Assembly: GCA_019693395.1 (NCBI GenBank)
Contig: JAAMXP010000667.1
Span: 79,700-128,837 of the forward strand
DNA: 49,138 nt
Reading direction: 5' to 3'
DNA from: Ettlia oleoabundans
Taxonomy: Eukaryota; Chlorophyta; Chlorophyceae; Chlamydomonadales
Shown here: positions 13,501 through 24,698 of the stretch, piece by piece
Numbering within the stretch: position 1 is the first letter of the stretch
How the letters are laid out: the number at the start of each line of letters is the position of its first letter
Position numbers and translations under genes: made by a program
Notes under the pieces: generated by a model
Database searches by the model: none
Told to the model about the DNA's origin: nothing
Seen by the model: only the letters and a program-made list of their open reading frames with translations

Positions 13501-16500
13501 CTGATGCATCTTCATGCTGCAGTCTGCTTGCTGGTGCGCCGACGTATGTGTGCACTGCTTGCTGCCACCCACGTCATGGGGAGCAGTTGACAGCGTGCAT
13601 GCGTGGTGGTAGATATCGCTCATCCATACCCCCAGTGCTCACCCCCCGCACCCTGCCCAACCCCCATTCCCGCAGGCGACTCCAAAGGGACGACATCCCT
13701 GTGTGCAACTGCCACGCCCCCGTGGCCCCTTCCATCAGCAGCCGCCGCCTTGCGCTGGAGCAGCAGCAGACGCAGCGGCAGCAGGCGCAGCTGGCTCAGT
13801 GGCAGCAGCAGCAGCAGGCAGCACCGTTGGCATTGGAGCAGCAGCGGCTGGTGCTGCCGCCGCCGCCGCAGCCGCTGGAGGTGTTGACAGCCATGGGTGT
13901 TGCCCCTGCTTCCTCGGCTGACCAGGCCTTCCAGCCAGCGCCGCAGCTGGTGTCTGCATTTGCAGCAGCCGGTGCAGAAGTAGGTGGGATGGCAGCTCTA
14001 TCAGGGCGGTCCCCCGACCATGGCGGCAGCAGCTCAAAGAAGCGGGTGCGTCGCACCGACTGGGTGGGGCGCAAGTGTGACTGGTGTGGCGTGACTGAGA
14101 CCAGCAACTGGCGGCGGCACCCTGACAATCGGGACATGCTGCTGTGCAACCAGTGTGGAGGCTATGTGCGCAAGCATGGCAAACTGAGCCAGGAGAGGCG
14201 GGAGCGAGTGGCGGCGCAGCAAATGGCGGCAGCTATGACCTCTGCTGGGGCACCTGCGCCGCAGCCGCTGCCACACACCAATGGCCTCTCTTCTGTTGGC
14301 GCCAGCGGTAGTGCGGGCGGCAGCAGCACTGTTGTGGGCAATTGCACAGTGCTGCCGCTTTTCCAGACGGTTCCATTGACGATGCCGCCGCCGATGCCGG
14401 TGCCCGCCCCGCCGCTGCCGGCCCTGCCGCAGCAGCAGGCGGCTGTAGACGCAGCCATGGCGGAAGTTGGCAACCTGGCAGCCGGCCTACGCAATTCTGC
14501 ATCACCGCAAGGCTTGCTATGTGGGGAGGCGCAGAAGCAGGAGGCTGCCCTGCAGCAGCAGGATGCCACCATGGAGTTGGATGGAGTGCCTGGCGGGAAG
14601 GCTGCTCACAGGGGTCACGTAGGCAAACAGCCAGCACAGGAGGAGGCGTGCCCGGCACCAGAAGCAATGGTTGTTGCCGCGGCAGTGACAGGCCACCAAA
14701 CGGTTGCAGCAGATGGGGCAGTACAAGCGCGGCAGGCCAAGGCGCCAGAACAGCTAGGACCCGAAGATGCAGCAGCGGCAGCTGCGCTGGCGGCAGCCGT
14801 GTTTGCGCCGTGGCAAGTGGAGCTGGCGGCGTTGCGGGAGGAGCGCCAGGCGGTTGCTGGCGTGGTGGCGGCTGTCTTTGCAGCGTTTGGTCAGGAACAG
14901 CAAGGCATCGCTGGCCAGGCTGCCGCAACTCCCACCCTGGCTGCTTTGGAGGTGAAGCAGGAGGTGCCTTCAGCCACAGTGCAGGAGCAGAAGGTTGAGC
15001 AGCCCATGGCAACACAGGTGAAGCAGCAGCCTGCCGAGCAGCTGCAGTCAGTGGATGTCAAGCCCACGCTCCCTGCAATGGCGGCCGCTTTGGCCACGCA
15101 GCAGCCTGCGGGCGTGCAGCGGCGGTCCTCTTCTGCTGCCGTGGCAGCTGCATCCCTCGCTCCACCCCAGCTTGCTCGCACCGGCAGCGGTGGCATTAGC
15201 CTGCGTCGATCAGGTGCTGCAGCCAGTGCTGCGGGCGCTGCGCTGCAGGTGGGTTGTGGCGACAACTGCCTCAACCGCCTCAGCTTCATCACCTGCGACC
15301 GCAGCACCTGTCCCTGCGGTGATCGCTGCACCAACCGGCCCTTTGTTGAGCTGGCCTCTCCCCCCATGGAGGTCTACCTCACTCCCGACAAGGGCTGGGG
15401 CGTGCGCGCTGCCGCCTTCATCCCGCGGGGCACCTTCGTGGTGGAGTATGCCGGCGAGGTGGGTTGCATCCCTGAGCAGCAGAACCAGCAGCTGCATGGT
15501 CAACTTCACATCATAGACGCAAGATGGCACAGGCAATGAGGCCGATGCACGGGTTGGTGGGTGTGAATGGGTGCCATGAGTGATTGGTGCGATGTTGAGG
15601 TAGTGCACAGGTACCGAGTGCTGCATGGTCCCCTCTGCGCTGTGTCTCAGGTGATTGACGACAAGGAGTGCAGTCGGCGTGCGGAGGAAGCCAAGGCGCG
15701 CAACGAGCCGCATTTCTACATGATGGAGATGGCACCAGGTCTGTAGGCACACACAGTTGGCACGCAACCACGTTGAACGGGGGAACTGGTGGTTGCACCT
15801 CCATAAAGTCCGCCTGCTTGTGTTCAGTGCTGCCACTGCCTCTGCTGCCATGCGTCCTCTGCTGCGCAGGGCTCATCATTGACGCACGCAGCAAGGGAAA
15901 CCTGGCGCGCTTGCTCAACAGCAGCTGCGATCCAAATTGCGAGACGCAGAAGTGGCACGACGCAGGGAACAGCGAGGTATGAGCTGGGGGCCAGGCATGC
16001 AGGCAGGGGCCTGCAGGTTGCTCTGTTTGCGCTTCATCTGCTGTGTCTGCGCTTCATCTGGAAGCACATCTCTGGTTTGCGTGGGGGACATTCCAGGCAT
16101 TACGCAGCCCCGTTCTGGCCCAGCTGCGCTCATGTTGCTCCCACCCTCCCTTCTGCCCTCAGTATCCAGCCCCCTCCCCAGCTAACCCCACCTATATGTC
16201 GCCTTATCCCAGCACTGCCTCAGTAGCACGACCCGCATTGTGTCCCTCAGGTGCGCGTGGGCATCTTCACACTGCGAGACGTGCTGCCTGGCGAGGAGCT
16301 GACCTACGATTACCAGTTCCAGCACTTTGGGCTGGCCGCCGCTGCTGGCGCGTACCGCTGCAAATGCGGCGCACCCAACTGCCGAGGCACCATGGATACA
16401 CAACCGGAGCGAACACGGGTGGGTGGGTGGGTGGGCAACTGGATGGCTGGTAGTTGGTTGGTAAGGAAGGGAAGCCAGTGCATAGCGCCAAGGAGTGGGC

Positions 16501-19353
16501 AGCGCACAGTTAGGGCATCGTGGTGGGGAGGTGCTTTTTTGTTGTAAGGCATTGGGCTCCTGAGTGCCCTGGCAACAGATTGCGCACTGACGGATGCAGC
16601 TTCAATTCCCATCTGTTGGCCCCCACTGCGCACTCGCCCTGTCAACTGTTCCTTGCACACCCATGCATGCACCCACCTGCAGGACTATGGTCGCCGCCTG
16701 GATGTGTGGTGGCCTGGTGAAAAGCGCTACTTCCGCGGCACAATCACCGCCTACAGCTCCTCGCAGCAGCGCCACACAATCAAGTACGACGACGGGGACA
16801 TGGGGCGCCTGTACCTGCCCGCGGAGAAGTACAGGTGTGTGGGTGGCGCTTCGAGCTATGCTTCTTGTTGAGGTTGAAGCAAAGGTAGGAAAGGCGCGGG
16901 GTGCGCGAACCTGAATTACTATTGGGTATGGCAGGCGAGGTTGCATGGCGCTTAACAACACCAGGATCAGAACAGGAGCGTTTTGCTCCTTGTGGCAGCC
17001 CCCTCGACTTATCAATGTGGTGCCTTGATTCCACCTCTTCCCTTCGGGGTCTAATTCAATAACACAAGCGTGCTGTGCAGGTGGGTGGACGAACACGGCC
17101 ATGTAGTGGGAGACACTCATGAGCCAGAGGTGGGAGCGGCGGCGGGGGGGCGTGGAAGTGGTGCTGCCGGCAAGAAGCGCGGCGGGGGCAGTGGCAGCGA
17201 TGGCGGCGCCGCAAAACGCCAGAAGCGGTCAGCGGTAGACCTGCTGGGGGGAGGAGGAGGAGGAGGAGGGGGCGGCAGCAGCGGCAGTGACTTGCAGTCC
17301 CTTCCTTCTGCATCAGTTGCTGAGGCAGCGGCACCGCTGCAGGCACCAAGGATGGGGCTTGCGACCCCGCTGGCAGCAGATCAGTCAGGGGAAGGGGATG
17401 AGGCAGCACCATTGAGTGCAGTGGGAGCTGCCCAGCCCGCCCGTCCCTCCCTACAGCAACAAGTGGCAGAGGGGCCCTTGGGCAGCCCCCGGCAGCAGCT
17501 GGGTGCTGCTCCGCCACCGCCGCTGCTGTCCTGCCAGCAGGCCTCGCCTGGCAAGGTGCTGGATACATATACACACTTCAACCTGGCGCAGCAGCAGCAG
17601 CAGCCAGTGCCTGGCGTGGGCGTGGGCTCAGCAGCGGCTTGGGCGTTGCCGCCGCCAGTGGCAGTACCAGCACAGCTGCTGAACATTGCTGGACTGCGTG
17701 TCAACGCCACAAATATGTCCAGCAGCCTGCTGCCGCCACCTGCTAAGGTGAGAGTGCACTCCTAGAGCTAGGCGTTGCTGGGTTGTTACTGCAGCCCGCG
17801 TTGCTGCGTTGGTAGCCATAGCTTGCCGTGCATTTGTAGGCTCGCCATTCAGCGTCACCACTCAACGACAGACCTGCACCGAGCCCTGCCTTCAGTGCTG
17901 GCAGGCCTGACTCGTGTCAAGATACGCAGCGCGGCAGCATTGCATGGGTGCTGGTCACGTGTCCACTGAGCATACTGGTGCATGGTGCTGCCCCCCCGCT
18001 GCAGGTGGCCCAGCTGCCTGAGGCGCTCCCCCTGGACACCACCAGCCCCGTGGCGGCGTCACTAGGCCACAACCCCTTTGCCAACTTTAAGCACCTAAAT
18101 GGCCTCACCGCCGAGCAGCAGGAGGTGTGCATGGGTGGCTGGCTGAGGAACCTGCCTGCCTGCCGCTCGGCGGGTGTTTTGACGACGACTAGTATTCCCT
18201 GCTTTGCGTTCTTGTGTTCCTTTAGTTCTTGCAAGCGACCGTTGCCTTGCGGTTGGAGGTCATCAGCAACCAACAACCAGCTCCGAAAAGTCTCTGTCTG
18301 TCCCTGCCACCACACCATGCCCCAGGTGTTTGGTGCTCTTGGGCAGGCGCTGGGGAGTCCCAAGGGTCTGCCCTCAAATGAGCAACTGCACCCCAACGGA
18401 CACGACAGCCTTGTGGTGAAGCAGGAGAGCGAGCAGCGGGACACGGCAGCAGCAGCAGCAGGGCTGCCTCCCTGCCTGCAGCCTCCCGGTCATGAAGCGC
18501 ACACATGGCAGCTGCGGGATTCCTCCCTTCAGCCCATCAGTGGTATCATCGGCCACAGGAAGCTGCGTGACCCCAGCCTGCAGCCAATCAGCGGCACGAT
18601 AGGGCACCGCCGCGGCCCCCGCGGCCAGCCTGCGCTCGCGGACGCAGAGCCGGCACGGCCAAAGCGCACCGTGCGTCGGCCTGCGCGGCGGTTTGACAAT
18701 GATTTTGAGGCGCCAGAGGCGGATTCTGATGAGGTGCGCTGCACTGCTGCTGTGCTGCGTTCGCGGTGTGTCCATTAGCTGCGCTATAGATTGATGGTCT
18801 GGGCATGAACAGATCCAGTCATGGATGAGGTAGGACCGAGCAAGTTTACGCTCACACATGTGGAATGGAAACCTGCTAAGTTCCAACGTAAGGCCTTGAT
18901 AGGCGGTAATCCTGGGCTGTTGTGTCAGTGCTCCGTGCTCACCCTGGCCATCAGTAACGCCCTTGTTCCATCTCTGCCCTCCGCCTGCAGGACTACGTGC
19001 CTAGTGAGCATGAGGAACCCGCCTCCCCCCTTCGCACCGCCGCCACCTCCCGTTCCCGCGTCGCTGCTGTCTCCACCCTGAGCCCCGCCACGCAAGCAGC
19101 TGTGACAATGGCCACCTTGTTGGGCACTGGGCAGGCGGGGCTGCCGCAAGTGCTTCCGGCGGTGGGGGGGCGTCCGGTGAAGAAGGAAGAGAATAGTGCC
19201 GGCGATGATGATAAGACAGACCCTGATGTCACCCCAGAGGGTTTGTCCACACGTGCCACACAGAGGCGACAGCCACAAGGTGAGGGGGAGGGGGAGGGGG
19301 GGCGTGGGCCTCGCAGGAGCGCGCGCAAAGCCTTCACCCGTCTGTGTGCCTAG
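10550..19353 (+). CDS. SET2/ASH1-like histone lysine methyltransferase with PWWP, GATA finger and Tudor-like domains
   Basis: Likely a nuclear enzyme that methylates histone H3 lysine (K36 by family resemblance; inference). Exons: 10550-10666, 10884 to the gap, 11107-11971, 12150-12303, 12605-12862, 13079-13481, 13676-15458, 15651-15738, 15870-15976, 16251-16418, 16683-16834, 17081-17747, 18005-18124, 18326-18733 and 18991-19353; phases agree throughout outside the gap. Domains: PWWP ([12 protein letters not shown], then VAVQFFGD, cut by a run of Ns); start of AWS ([15 protein letters not shown]); about 509 inserted residues with a GATA finger; rest of AWS ([16 protein letters not shown]...[10 protein letters not shown]); SET ([37 protein letters not shown]); post-SET ([12 protein letters not shown]); Tudor-like module ([27 protein letters not shown]); disordered tail with a 17-residue tandem repeat. 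All SET catalytic motifs look intact. Treating the PWWP and SET parts as one gene rests on the continuous splice phases and the absence of an intervening stop. Confidence 0.82.
10998..11028. other. Assembly gap (31 N) inside the PWWP-coding region
   Basis: A run of 31 undetermined bases follows the codons for [11 protein letters not shown] and removes the end of PWWP exon 2 and its donor site. Because the next exon starts at 11107 in phase 2, a short coding segment is missing here. Confidence 0.97.
13722..15248 (+). other. GATA-finger insertion in the AWS domain; possible exitron
   Basis: This 1,527-base segment is open in the frame of the surrounding exon (509 codons). It starts with GT right after the codons for CNCHAP and ends with CTGCAG right before those for VGCGDNC. 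If spliced out, the AWS domain would become contiguous, like CxC...CGxxCLNR in other SET2/ASH1 enzymes. The segment encodes glutamine-rich stretches and, near 14050-14190, a GATA-type finger: CDWC, then NWRR, then [16 protein letters not shown] (spacing Cx2Cx19Cx2C). Whether it is always translated, or optionally removed, cannot be told from DNA. The donor (CCC|GTGGCC) is weak and the acceptor (CTGCAG|GTGGG) is strong. Confidence 0.6.
18512..18613 (+). repeat. Two-copy 51-base tandem repeat in the SET-gene tail
   Basis: Two adjacent 17-codon units encode [17 protein letters not shown] and [17 protein letters not shown]. The DNA of the copies has diverged more than the protein (several synonymous differences), which suggests an old duplication kept under selection rather than a fresh slippage event. 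Confidence 0.8.
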
Positions 19354-19554
19354 CTGGCGTACTAGGTTGCTTTGGGTGGAAAGAAGCGGCCAAGTCCCCC
19401 ACTTCACGCTCGCACGTGCCTCTAACCGTACCTTGACCTGTCTATTACGCGTTTGCGATTCCTGAGAGGCCTAACAGCTCGCCCGCGACGCCCTGACATC
19501 GCCTGTTCGCAAACGCCATTCGCTCGCTATCACGTCGGTTAGGTGTCCTCCCTA
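19354..19554 (+). other. Short spacer between SET gene and B3 gene
   Basis: 201 bases separate the TAG stop of the SET gene from the ATG of the downstream B3 gene on the same strand. I find no TGTAA polyadenylation motif here, although TGTAA follows other genes in the window. It could hold a compact promoter, or be the internal spacer of a dicistronic transcript. Confidence 0.5.
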
Positions 19555-22500
19555 ATGAAATCAAATAAGAAACAACCGCTTCGCCGCCGCCGCCGTGCAG
19601 CTCCGCTGCCAGTACACGTGCCCGCCACTGCTCCAGCCGCCGCGGCTGGCATGCCTAGGGGTGGCGGCGGCAACCGACGCAATGCCCCCACTCCCGCCTC
19701 AACCGGCCTGCCAGCTCGCACCATCTTGGTGGCAAAGCGTTTGACCAACAGGTGAGATGCAGCGCTGTTAGACTATTCTGCTCACGCTGTTGCCAGTTGC
19801 AGACTACCTTGCCATGCAAGGCCGCCCTTCCCGCCCTCCCTCTCGCTCGGTCTTCGTGCCCCGACTGCCCCACCCTGTGCTCTACCATTCCTGCAGCGAT
19901 GTGAGCAAGGGGCGCATCTTGCTACCTCGTGCCGCTGTGGAGGCCAACCTGTCGTTTGCTATTGGCAAGGCCCACAGCCTGATTGCACGGGACCACCAGA
20001 ACCAGACTTGGGAATTCACGCTGCAGTCCTGGGCCAATGGTGAGCCCCACCTGTGCTCTTTGAATGTTTTGCTTCCTCCTATTCTCTATTCAGGTGTGGC
20101 AAAGGTGCATGATGGTGCGGCAGTGTGCTGGAGCTGCGCCGCCCACGCCTGCCGTCGTGCACAAGAGGGGGAGCTGTACCCCTGCGAGCCGCTGTTGCAC
20201 ATGCCTCTCCTCCTTCTCGCCTGGCACCCCTCACCTCACCACCCTCATAATATTCACCTCTCCTCCACCATCCCTGTATGCCACTGCCTGCAGGTTCACG
20301 TGCGGGCATGGAATCGCGGCGTGTGTATGTGCTAGAACACGCCGGCGACTTTGTGCGCGCGCACGCACTCAAGCCAGACGACGTCATCGGCCTCTCAACA
20401 TCAGACGTAAGCCAACCCCTCTGCAACAATCTCTCCGTTGCTTGAATACGTATGCCCCCACTCAGTATCTTAATGCAAACTAACGGGGAGACCCTTCATT
20501 GCAGACCGATGCCTGCCCACACCTGATGCATGTCTCTCCTCAGCACAGCGACCACTGTCACAGACTCATGCACCTGTGCTGCTCTCCCTCCTGAAACCTT
20601 TGGTATCTGCAGCAAGAGGGCGCTTTCTTGGTGGAGTACAACACAGAGGAGGTGCTGGCAGCTAGCGAGAACCTGGCAGGGGCACGCTTTGGCCACACAG
20701 CTCCCATGCCCGCGGCTGGCTCCGTGCGGCCTGCTGCCAACATGCTGATCCAGCAAAATGCGGGGCGATGCATGCGCAGCGAGCACTGCACCAAGCCAGC
20801 AGGCCACCCAGGCTTCTGCGTGCGTACGCATGCTGCGGCTGCAGCCGCCGCCGCACGCAAGGCACGGCAGGCTAATGCAGCGGCAGCAGCCGCTGCGGCT
20901 GCTGCAGGTGTGCCAGTTGAGGCGGCGGTGCCCATCAACGAGCCACCCGCAGCACCTGCCAGTGTCAATGCAAATGCCAGCGTGGCAGCGGCAGCGGCAC
21001 TGACGGGCACCGCCCGTGCTGGCGCCCCTCGAGTGTTGGGGGGTGGTAGCGTCATGTCGGACTTGGGAGGCGCCAAGCGGGCGTCTTCCGATGCCTCGCT
21101 GTTTGATGATGACATGGACCACAGCATAGACCGGCCCAAGCGCGCGCGGAAGCGGACAGAGAAGGCCACCGCGCTAGAGGGTGCGCTCATTACATGGCTG
21201 TTTGTGTATTACAGCAGTAATAGGGTTTGGGTTCAGGTTGGTGGTATGATCTGCAATGGGTCAGCACTGGGTCAAGCAAGCTATTGGTAGGCAGTCTTGC
21301 ATGGGATCGAGTGTCTGGAGTTGCACAGCCTGACCTGTTGGCTCTGTGGGCCTTCTTGTGCCACCCTGTTGTCTGTCGGACCTTACCAGCCAGGCAGGCG
21401 GGTGGCCAGCCCGTACATCCCGCCACCCCCCTTTTCTGCGTAAAAAGACACCCACCTACATGCAGCTCCTCGCTTACCTCACATAGCGTCCAATCCAGCC
21501 ATTTCTGCCAACTCCTCCACCTTTTTATTAACGTTCGCACCTGCAACCTGTTTCAAACAGCTCCAACCTCACCTCCTCAACCCACCTTGCCCCGCAGATG
21601 ATAGCGACGACGATTACCTTGCAGCAGCGGCAGCCACTGCAGATGCGATAGCCGAGGCGGCGGCAGACAGCGACACGATTGCCAGCGATGATGATGCGGA
21701 GCCGTCCATCATGCACCCCACCTTCTTCCAGCTCAAGGCAAAGCCGCTGTCAGCCACCGCAGGAGCGCTCCCGCCGCCTGCGCCGCCGGTGCCAGGTCCT
21801 AATGTGCCGCCTATATTTGTCATGGCACCCGAGCCGGGCGCATCGGCGGCTGCATCGGCACCACACCAGGTGGGTGGCTTAGGGATGCCGTGTGTGTGGT
21901 GGTGGTGGTGAATGTGGGAAGAAGGTGTTTGTTGTGTGGGGGGGGGTGTGGGTGGGTGGGTGGGTGGTGTTTTCCACTTGGGCAGCTGTGCGTTGGTAGC
22001 TAGCTGGTGCCCTGATGCACGCCTGCTTTGCGTCCCTTGTTCCTCTGGCTCTGCAGCTGCGGTCCCCGCTGCGCCCCAGCCTGTCGTTCCAGTGCGGGCT
22101 CACCCACTCCCACTCCGGACCGTTGCCGCACATCGCTGGCCTGCACAGCTCACTGTCCCTGCACCAGGCAAACTCGCTGCCACCGCTGCACCTGGGCACT
22201 GGCGACCACTCGCACCACAGCCACATGCCACAACACAGCCATGGTCACGCGGCCCTGTCGGCCCCAACATCGTCGGCACCCCCACCTGTTACTCTGCCGC
22301 TGGCAGCTGGACTGGGTGCACCAGTCATGCCACCTGCATCCCTGCCCCAGGCACTGCCGCTGTCCATGCCAGGCAGCCTGCCGCCAGCCTCAACGCCGCT
22401 GCCGCCTGTGTCGCAAGGGCCAGCAGCCCAGCCACCACCAACTCAGCAGCAGCAGCAGCAGGGTGGAGCGCAGGTGCGTGCTGGTGTGGGCCCTGGCTCG

Positions 22501-23493
22501 TCCCCCATGGATGTCGGCGAGTTCCTGGCCGGCTCATCACCAGAGGACGAGCGCAAGCATGCACGGCAGGCACAGCAGCTAGGCCAGCCGCCGCCGCAGC
22601 AGCCCCCGCGGCCCTCACCGCCACCGGGGCAGCACCCATTGCGCCCCTCATTGGGACCAGGGCAGCAGCAACGCCGATCGCCAACACCCGGCCAGCCGCA
22701 GCAGCCGCCACGGCCCTCGCCTCCTCCAGCCCAGGTTCCCCCACGCCCCTCCCACCCTGGCGGGCACCAGCCTCTTTGGCCCGGCCCCCTGGGCCTTGGC
22801 CCGCAGCAGCAGCCTATGCGCCCTCCCTTAGGCCCTGGACAGCAGCAGCGACCGCGGCCTATGCCTGGTATGCAGCAACCTCGGCCGGCACAAGGCATGC
22901 TTCCCATGCGGCCACCTGGCCCTCAACAGCTGCCCCCTAGGCCGCTGCCGGGCGGGCAGCAGCCACTGCGGCCAGGGTCAGGCCCGCACCAGCACAGGCC
23001 CATGCCGGGTGTGCAACAGCCAATGCCCAGGCTGCTGCAAGGCGGGCAGCAGCCTCCCAGGCCTCCACCTGGCTCGCAGGCGCTGCCGCCCAGGCCCATG
23101 CCAGGGGGCCAGCAGCCGATGCCGCGGCCCATGCCAGGGGGCCAGGCGTCTGCCAGGCCGCTGCCTCTGCCTGTGCAGCAGGCAGGGCAACCCCTGAGGC
23201 CGGGTGTGGCGCCTCCCAGACCCATGATGCCGCGCCCACCGGGGCAACCAGGACAGGGTGGGCCGCCACAGCCGCTGCCAGGAGGGCAGGGTCCAGCAGC
23301 CTATATACCATCGCGGTCCGCGGGTGCCTCCGGTCCACCACCGCTGTTTGGGGGTGCGCCGCCTACTGTGGCTCCTGGCGTGGGGCTGCCGTCGCACATG
23401 CTGCCACACCACCAGCACCATCCACCGCACATGCCCCCGCCACCACCCCAGCCTGATTTTGATGTGAGCGCCTTTCTGTCCAGCGCTGACTGA
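19555..23493 (+). CDS. B3-domain transcription factor with C3H motif and proline-rich tail
   Basis: Predicted nuclear DNA-binding protein of 909 residues. Exons 19555-19751, 19897-20039, 20294-20406, 20613-21180, 21598-21869 and 22057-23493 join in phase. The B3 domain (about residues 57-165) is of the ABI3/VAL/LEC2 type: ILVAKRLTNSDVSKGRILLP, then WEFTLQSW, then RRVYVLEHAGDFVRAHAL, then FLVEYN. A basic run (LRRRRR) near the N-terminus could be a nuclear localisation signal. A compact motif follows at residues 204-220, CMRSEHCTKPAGHPGFC, with C-C-H-C spacing Cx5Cx5Hx3C. Then come an alanine-rich part, a basic PKRARKR segment, an acidic DDSDDDY segment, a histidine-rich stretch and about 300 residues of proline/glutamine repeats around the unit RPMPGGQQP. 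The end, PDFDVSAFLSSAD, is acidic-hydrophobic and could be an activation region (inference). The B3 fold assignment is firm; targets are unknown. Confidence 0.85.
22500..23300 (+). repeat. Degenerate proline/glutamine coding repeat (RPMPGGQQP-like)
   Basis: Within the last exon of the B3 gene, units of roughly 8-12 codons rich in RP, PG and QQP recur many times with variation (for example RPLPGGQQPLRP, RPMPGGQQPMPR, RPSPPPGQHP). No fixed period is kept, so this is low-complexity expansion rather than a clean tandem array. Confidence 0.7.
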
Positions 23494-23790
23494 GTAGCGA
23501 GCTAGCTCCCGTGAGCAACCCTTCCCCTTGATATATGCTTTACCTTCTCTCTGCCTTATTCCATCTCGGCAGCACATGGTTGCGCCGCTTCACCCACTAC
23601 CAGCATTCAAACACAAAGACAATTTACAAATTTACTGCTGCGACGGTGTAGCCCCAGCCTTAAGCTCCCGTCTGAGCTGCATAGCCAACATCCAGAGCTT
23701 TTTTGAAGCAATTGATTGACAGTTTAACCAGTTCTGCCGCAAGCTCCGCTCTTTGCATCTGACTTTGACCCTCCCACTGCTCCAAATTGT

Positions 23791-23795
23791 TGTAA
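23791..23795 (+). terminator. Probable polyadenylation signal TGTAA of the B3 gene
   Basis: TGTAA, the usual chlorophyte polyadenylation motif, lies 298 bases after the B3 stop codon on the coding strand. Confidence 0.5.
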
Positions 23796-23955
23796 ACAAT
23801 CACCAAGCACCGGAAAGGGTAGACAAGTACTGGGAGTAAATGGGCCGGTGACTGGGCTGAGCAGGTCGTTAAGGACAGGGAGGCAGCATGCACAAGTAGC
23901 ACCAGCACCAACATTGCGCTCCTCCTCAAATGATGGCACACCCTCGAGGTGTGCT

Positions 23956-23960
23956 TTACA
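23956..23960 (-). terminator. Possible polyadenylation signal TGTAA of the thioredoxin reductase gene
   Basis: This is the first TGTAA I find on the minus strand after the last recognised reductase exon. The distance (about 740 bases) is long, so either the 3' UTR is long or there are unrecognised 3' exons. Confidence 0.35.
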
Positions 23961-24698
23961 AGTTTCGCTGGATCATTCGTTTGAATAGGTGGCGTATGGA
24001 TACGTTTGTTCGTGTGGAGGACAGAGATTGTTGATGGAGGGTTCTAGAAACGATTGGCGCAGTTTCAAGCATTTGCATAGGCCTAGAGCGCACTGGTGGA
24101 CACATGAGAGTCAGTTTCGAACAGATACCCAGAGCATGCGTATGGTGCGGGGGGATGAGGGAGCTTGTATATTCAAACACATGCTAGGGTAGAGGGACCA
24201 CGCTGTGCATATCAACGGGTAACAGAACAAGGAAAGAAACTAAGACGACAAACCAAGAAGACGCAACATAGGTTATGTGTGGGCATTTGCAGTGCCAAAC
24301 ATACACACGCACTGTGCAGTCAGCATGCCTACAGCCTGTGTCTATGCATCACTGTTTCTATGCATCACGCTTAAGGGAGATGTTGGCTGCCTTTTCTGCT
24401 CAGCCGCCACCTTGGGCACAACACCGGCGCAGTGGGTATACAGCAATTCCCGATGTTAGGGCCCCCAACACGTTGTCTGCGTCACTATTCCACCAAGATG
24501 ATGTTCACATGCAGCTAACCAGCAATGGGTACTGGCGCTGAGGGTGCAGCCTGCAAAGCAGTGTAAGCATGCAAGCAGAGGACCTTTCAATCAAGGGTAT
24601 TCCTTTTGTGTGTTGCTGCAACTTGTGCCAGGGCGATGTTGCCACAGCAGAGACATTCCATCTCTCTTGGGAAGCCGTTGAGAAGGTTCTGACACGTC

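Larger units (their letters stand above)
23494..24698. other. Convergent 3' region of the B3 and thioredoxin reductase genes
   Basis: The two flanking genes end toward each other. I see no further supported coding exon, although additional 3' exons of the reductase cannot be excluded. TGTAA motifs occur on plus at 23791 and on minus at 23960, only about 160 bases apart, which fits two facing transcript ends. Confidence 0.45.

Noticed and set aside
22443..23577. Long minus-strand frames opposite the last B3 exon
   Set aside because: They are mirror frames of the proline/glutamine-rich coding repeat and have no recognisable domain.
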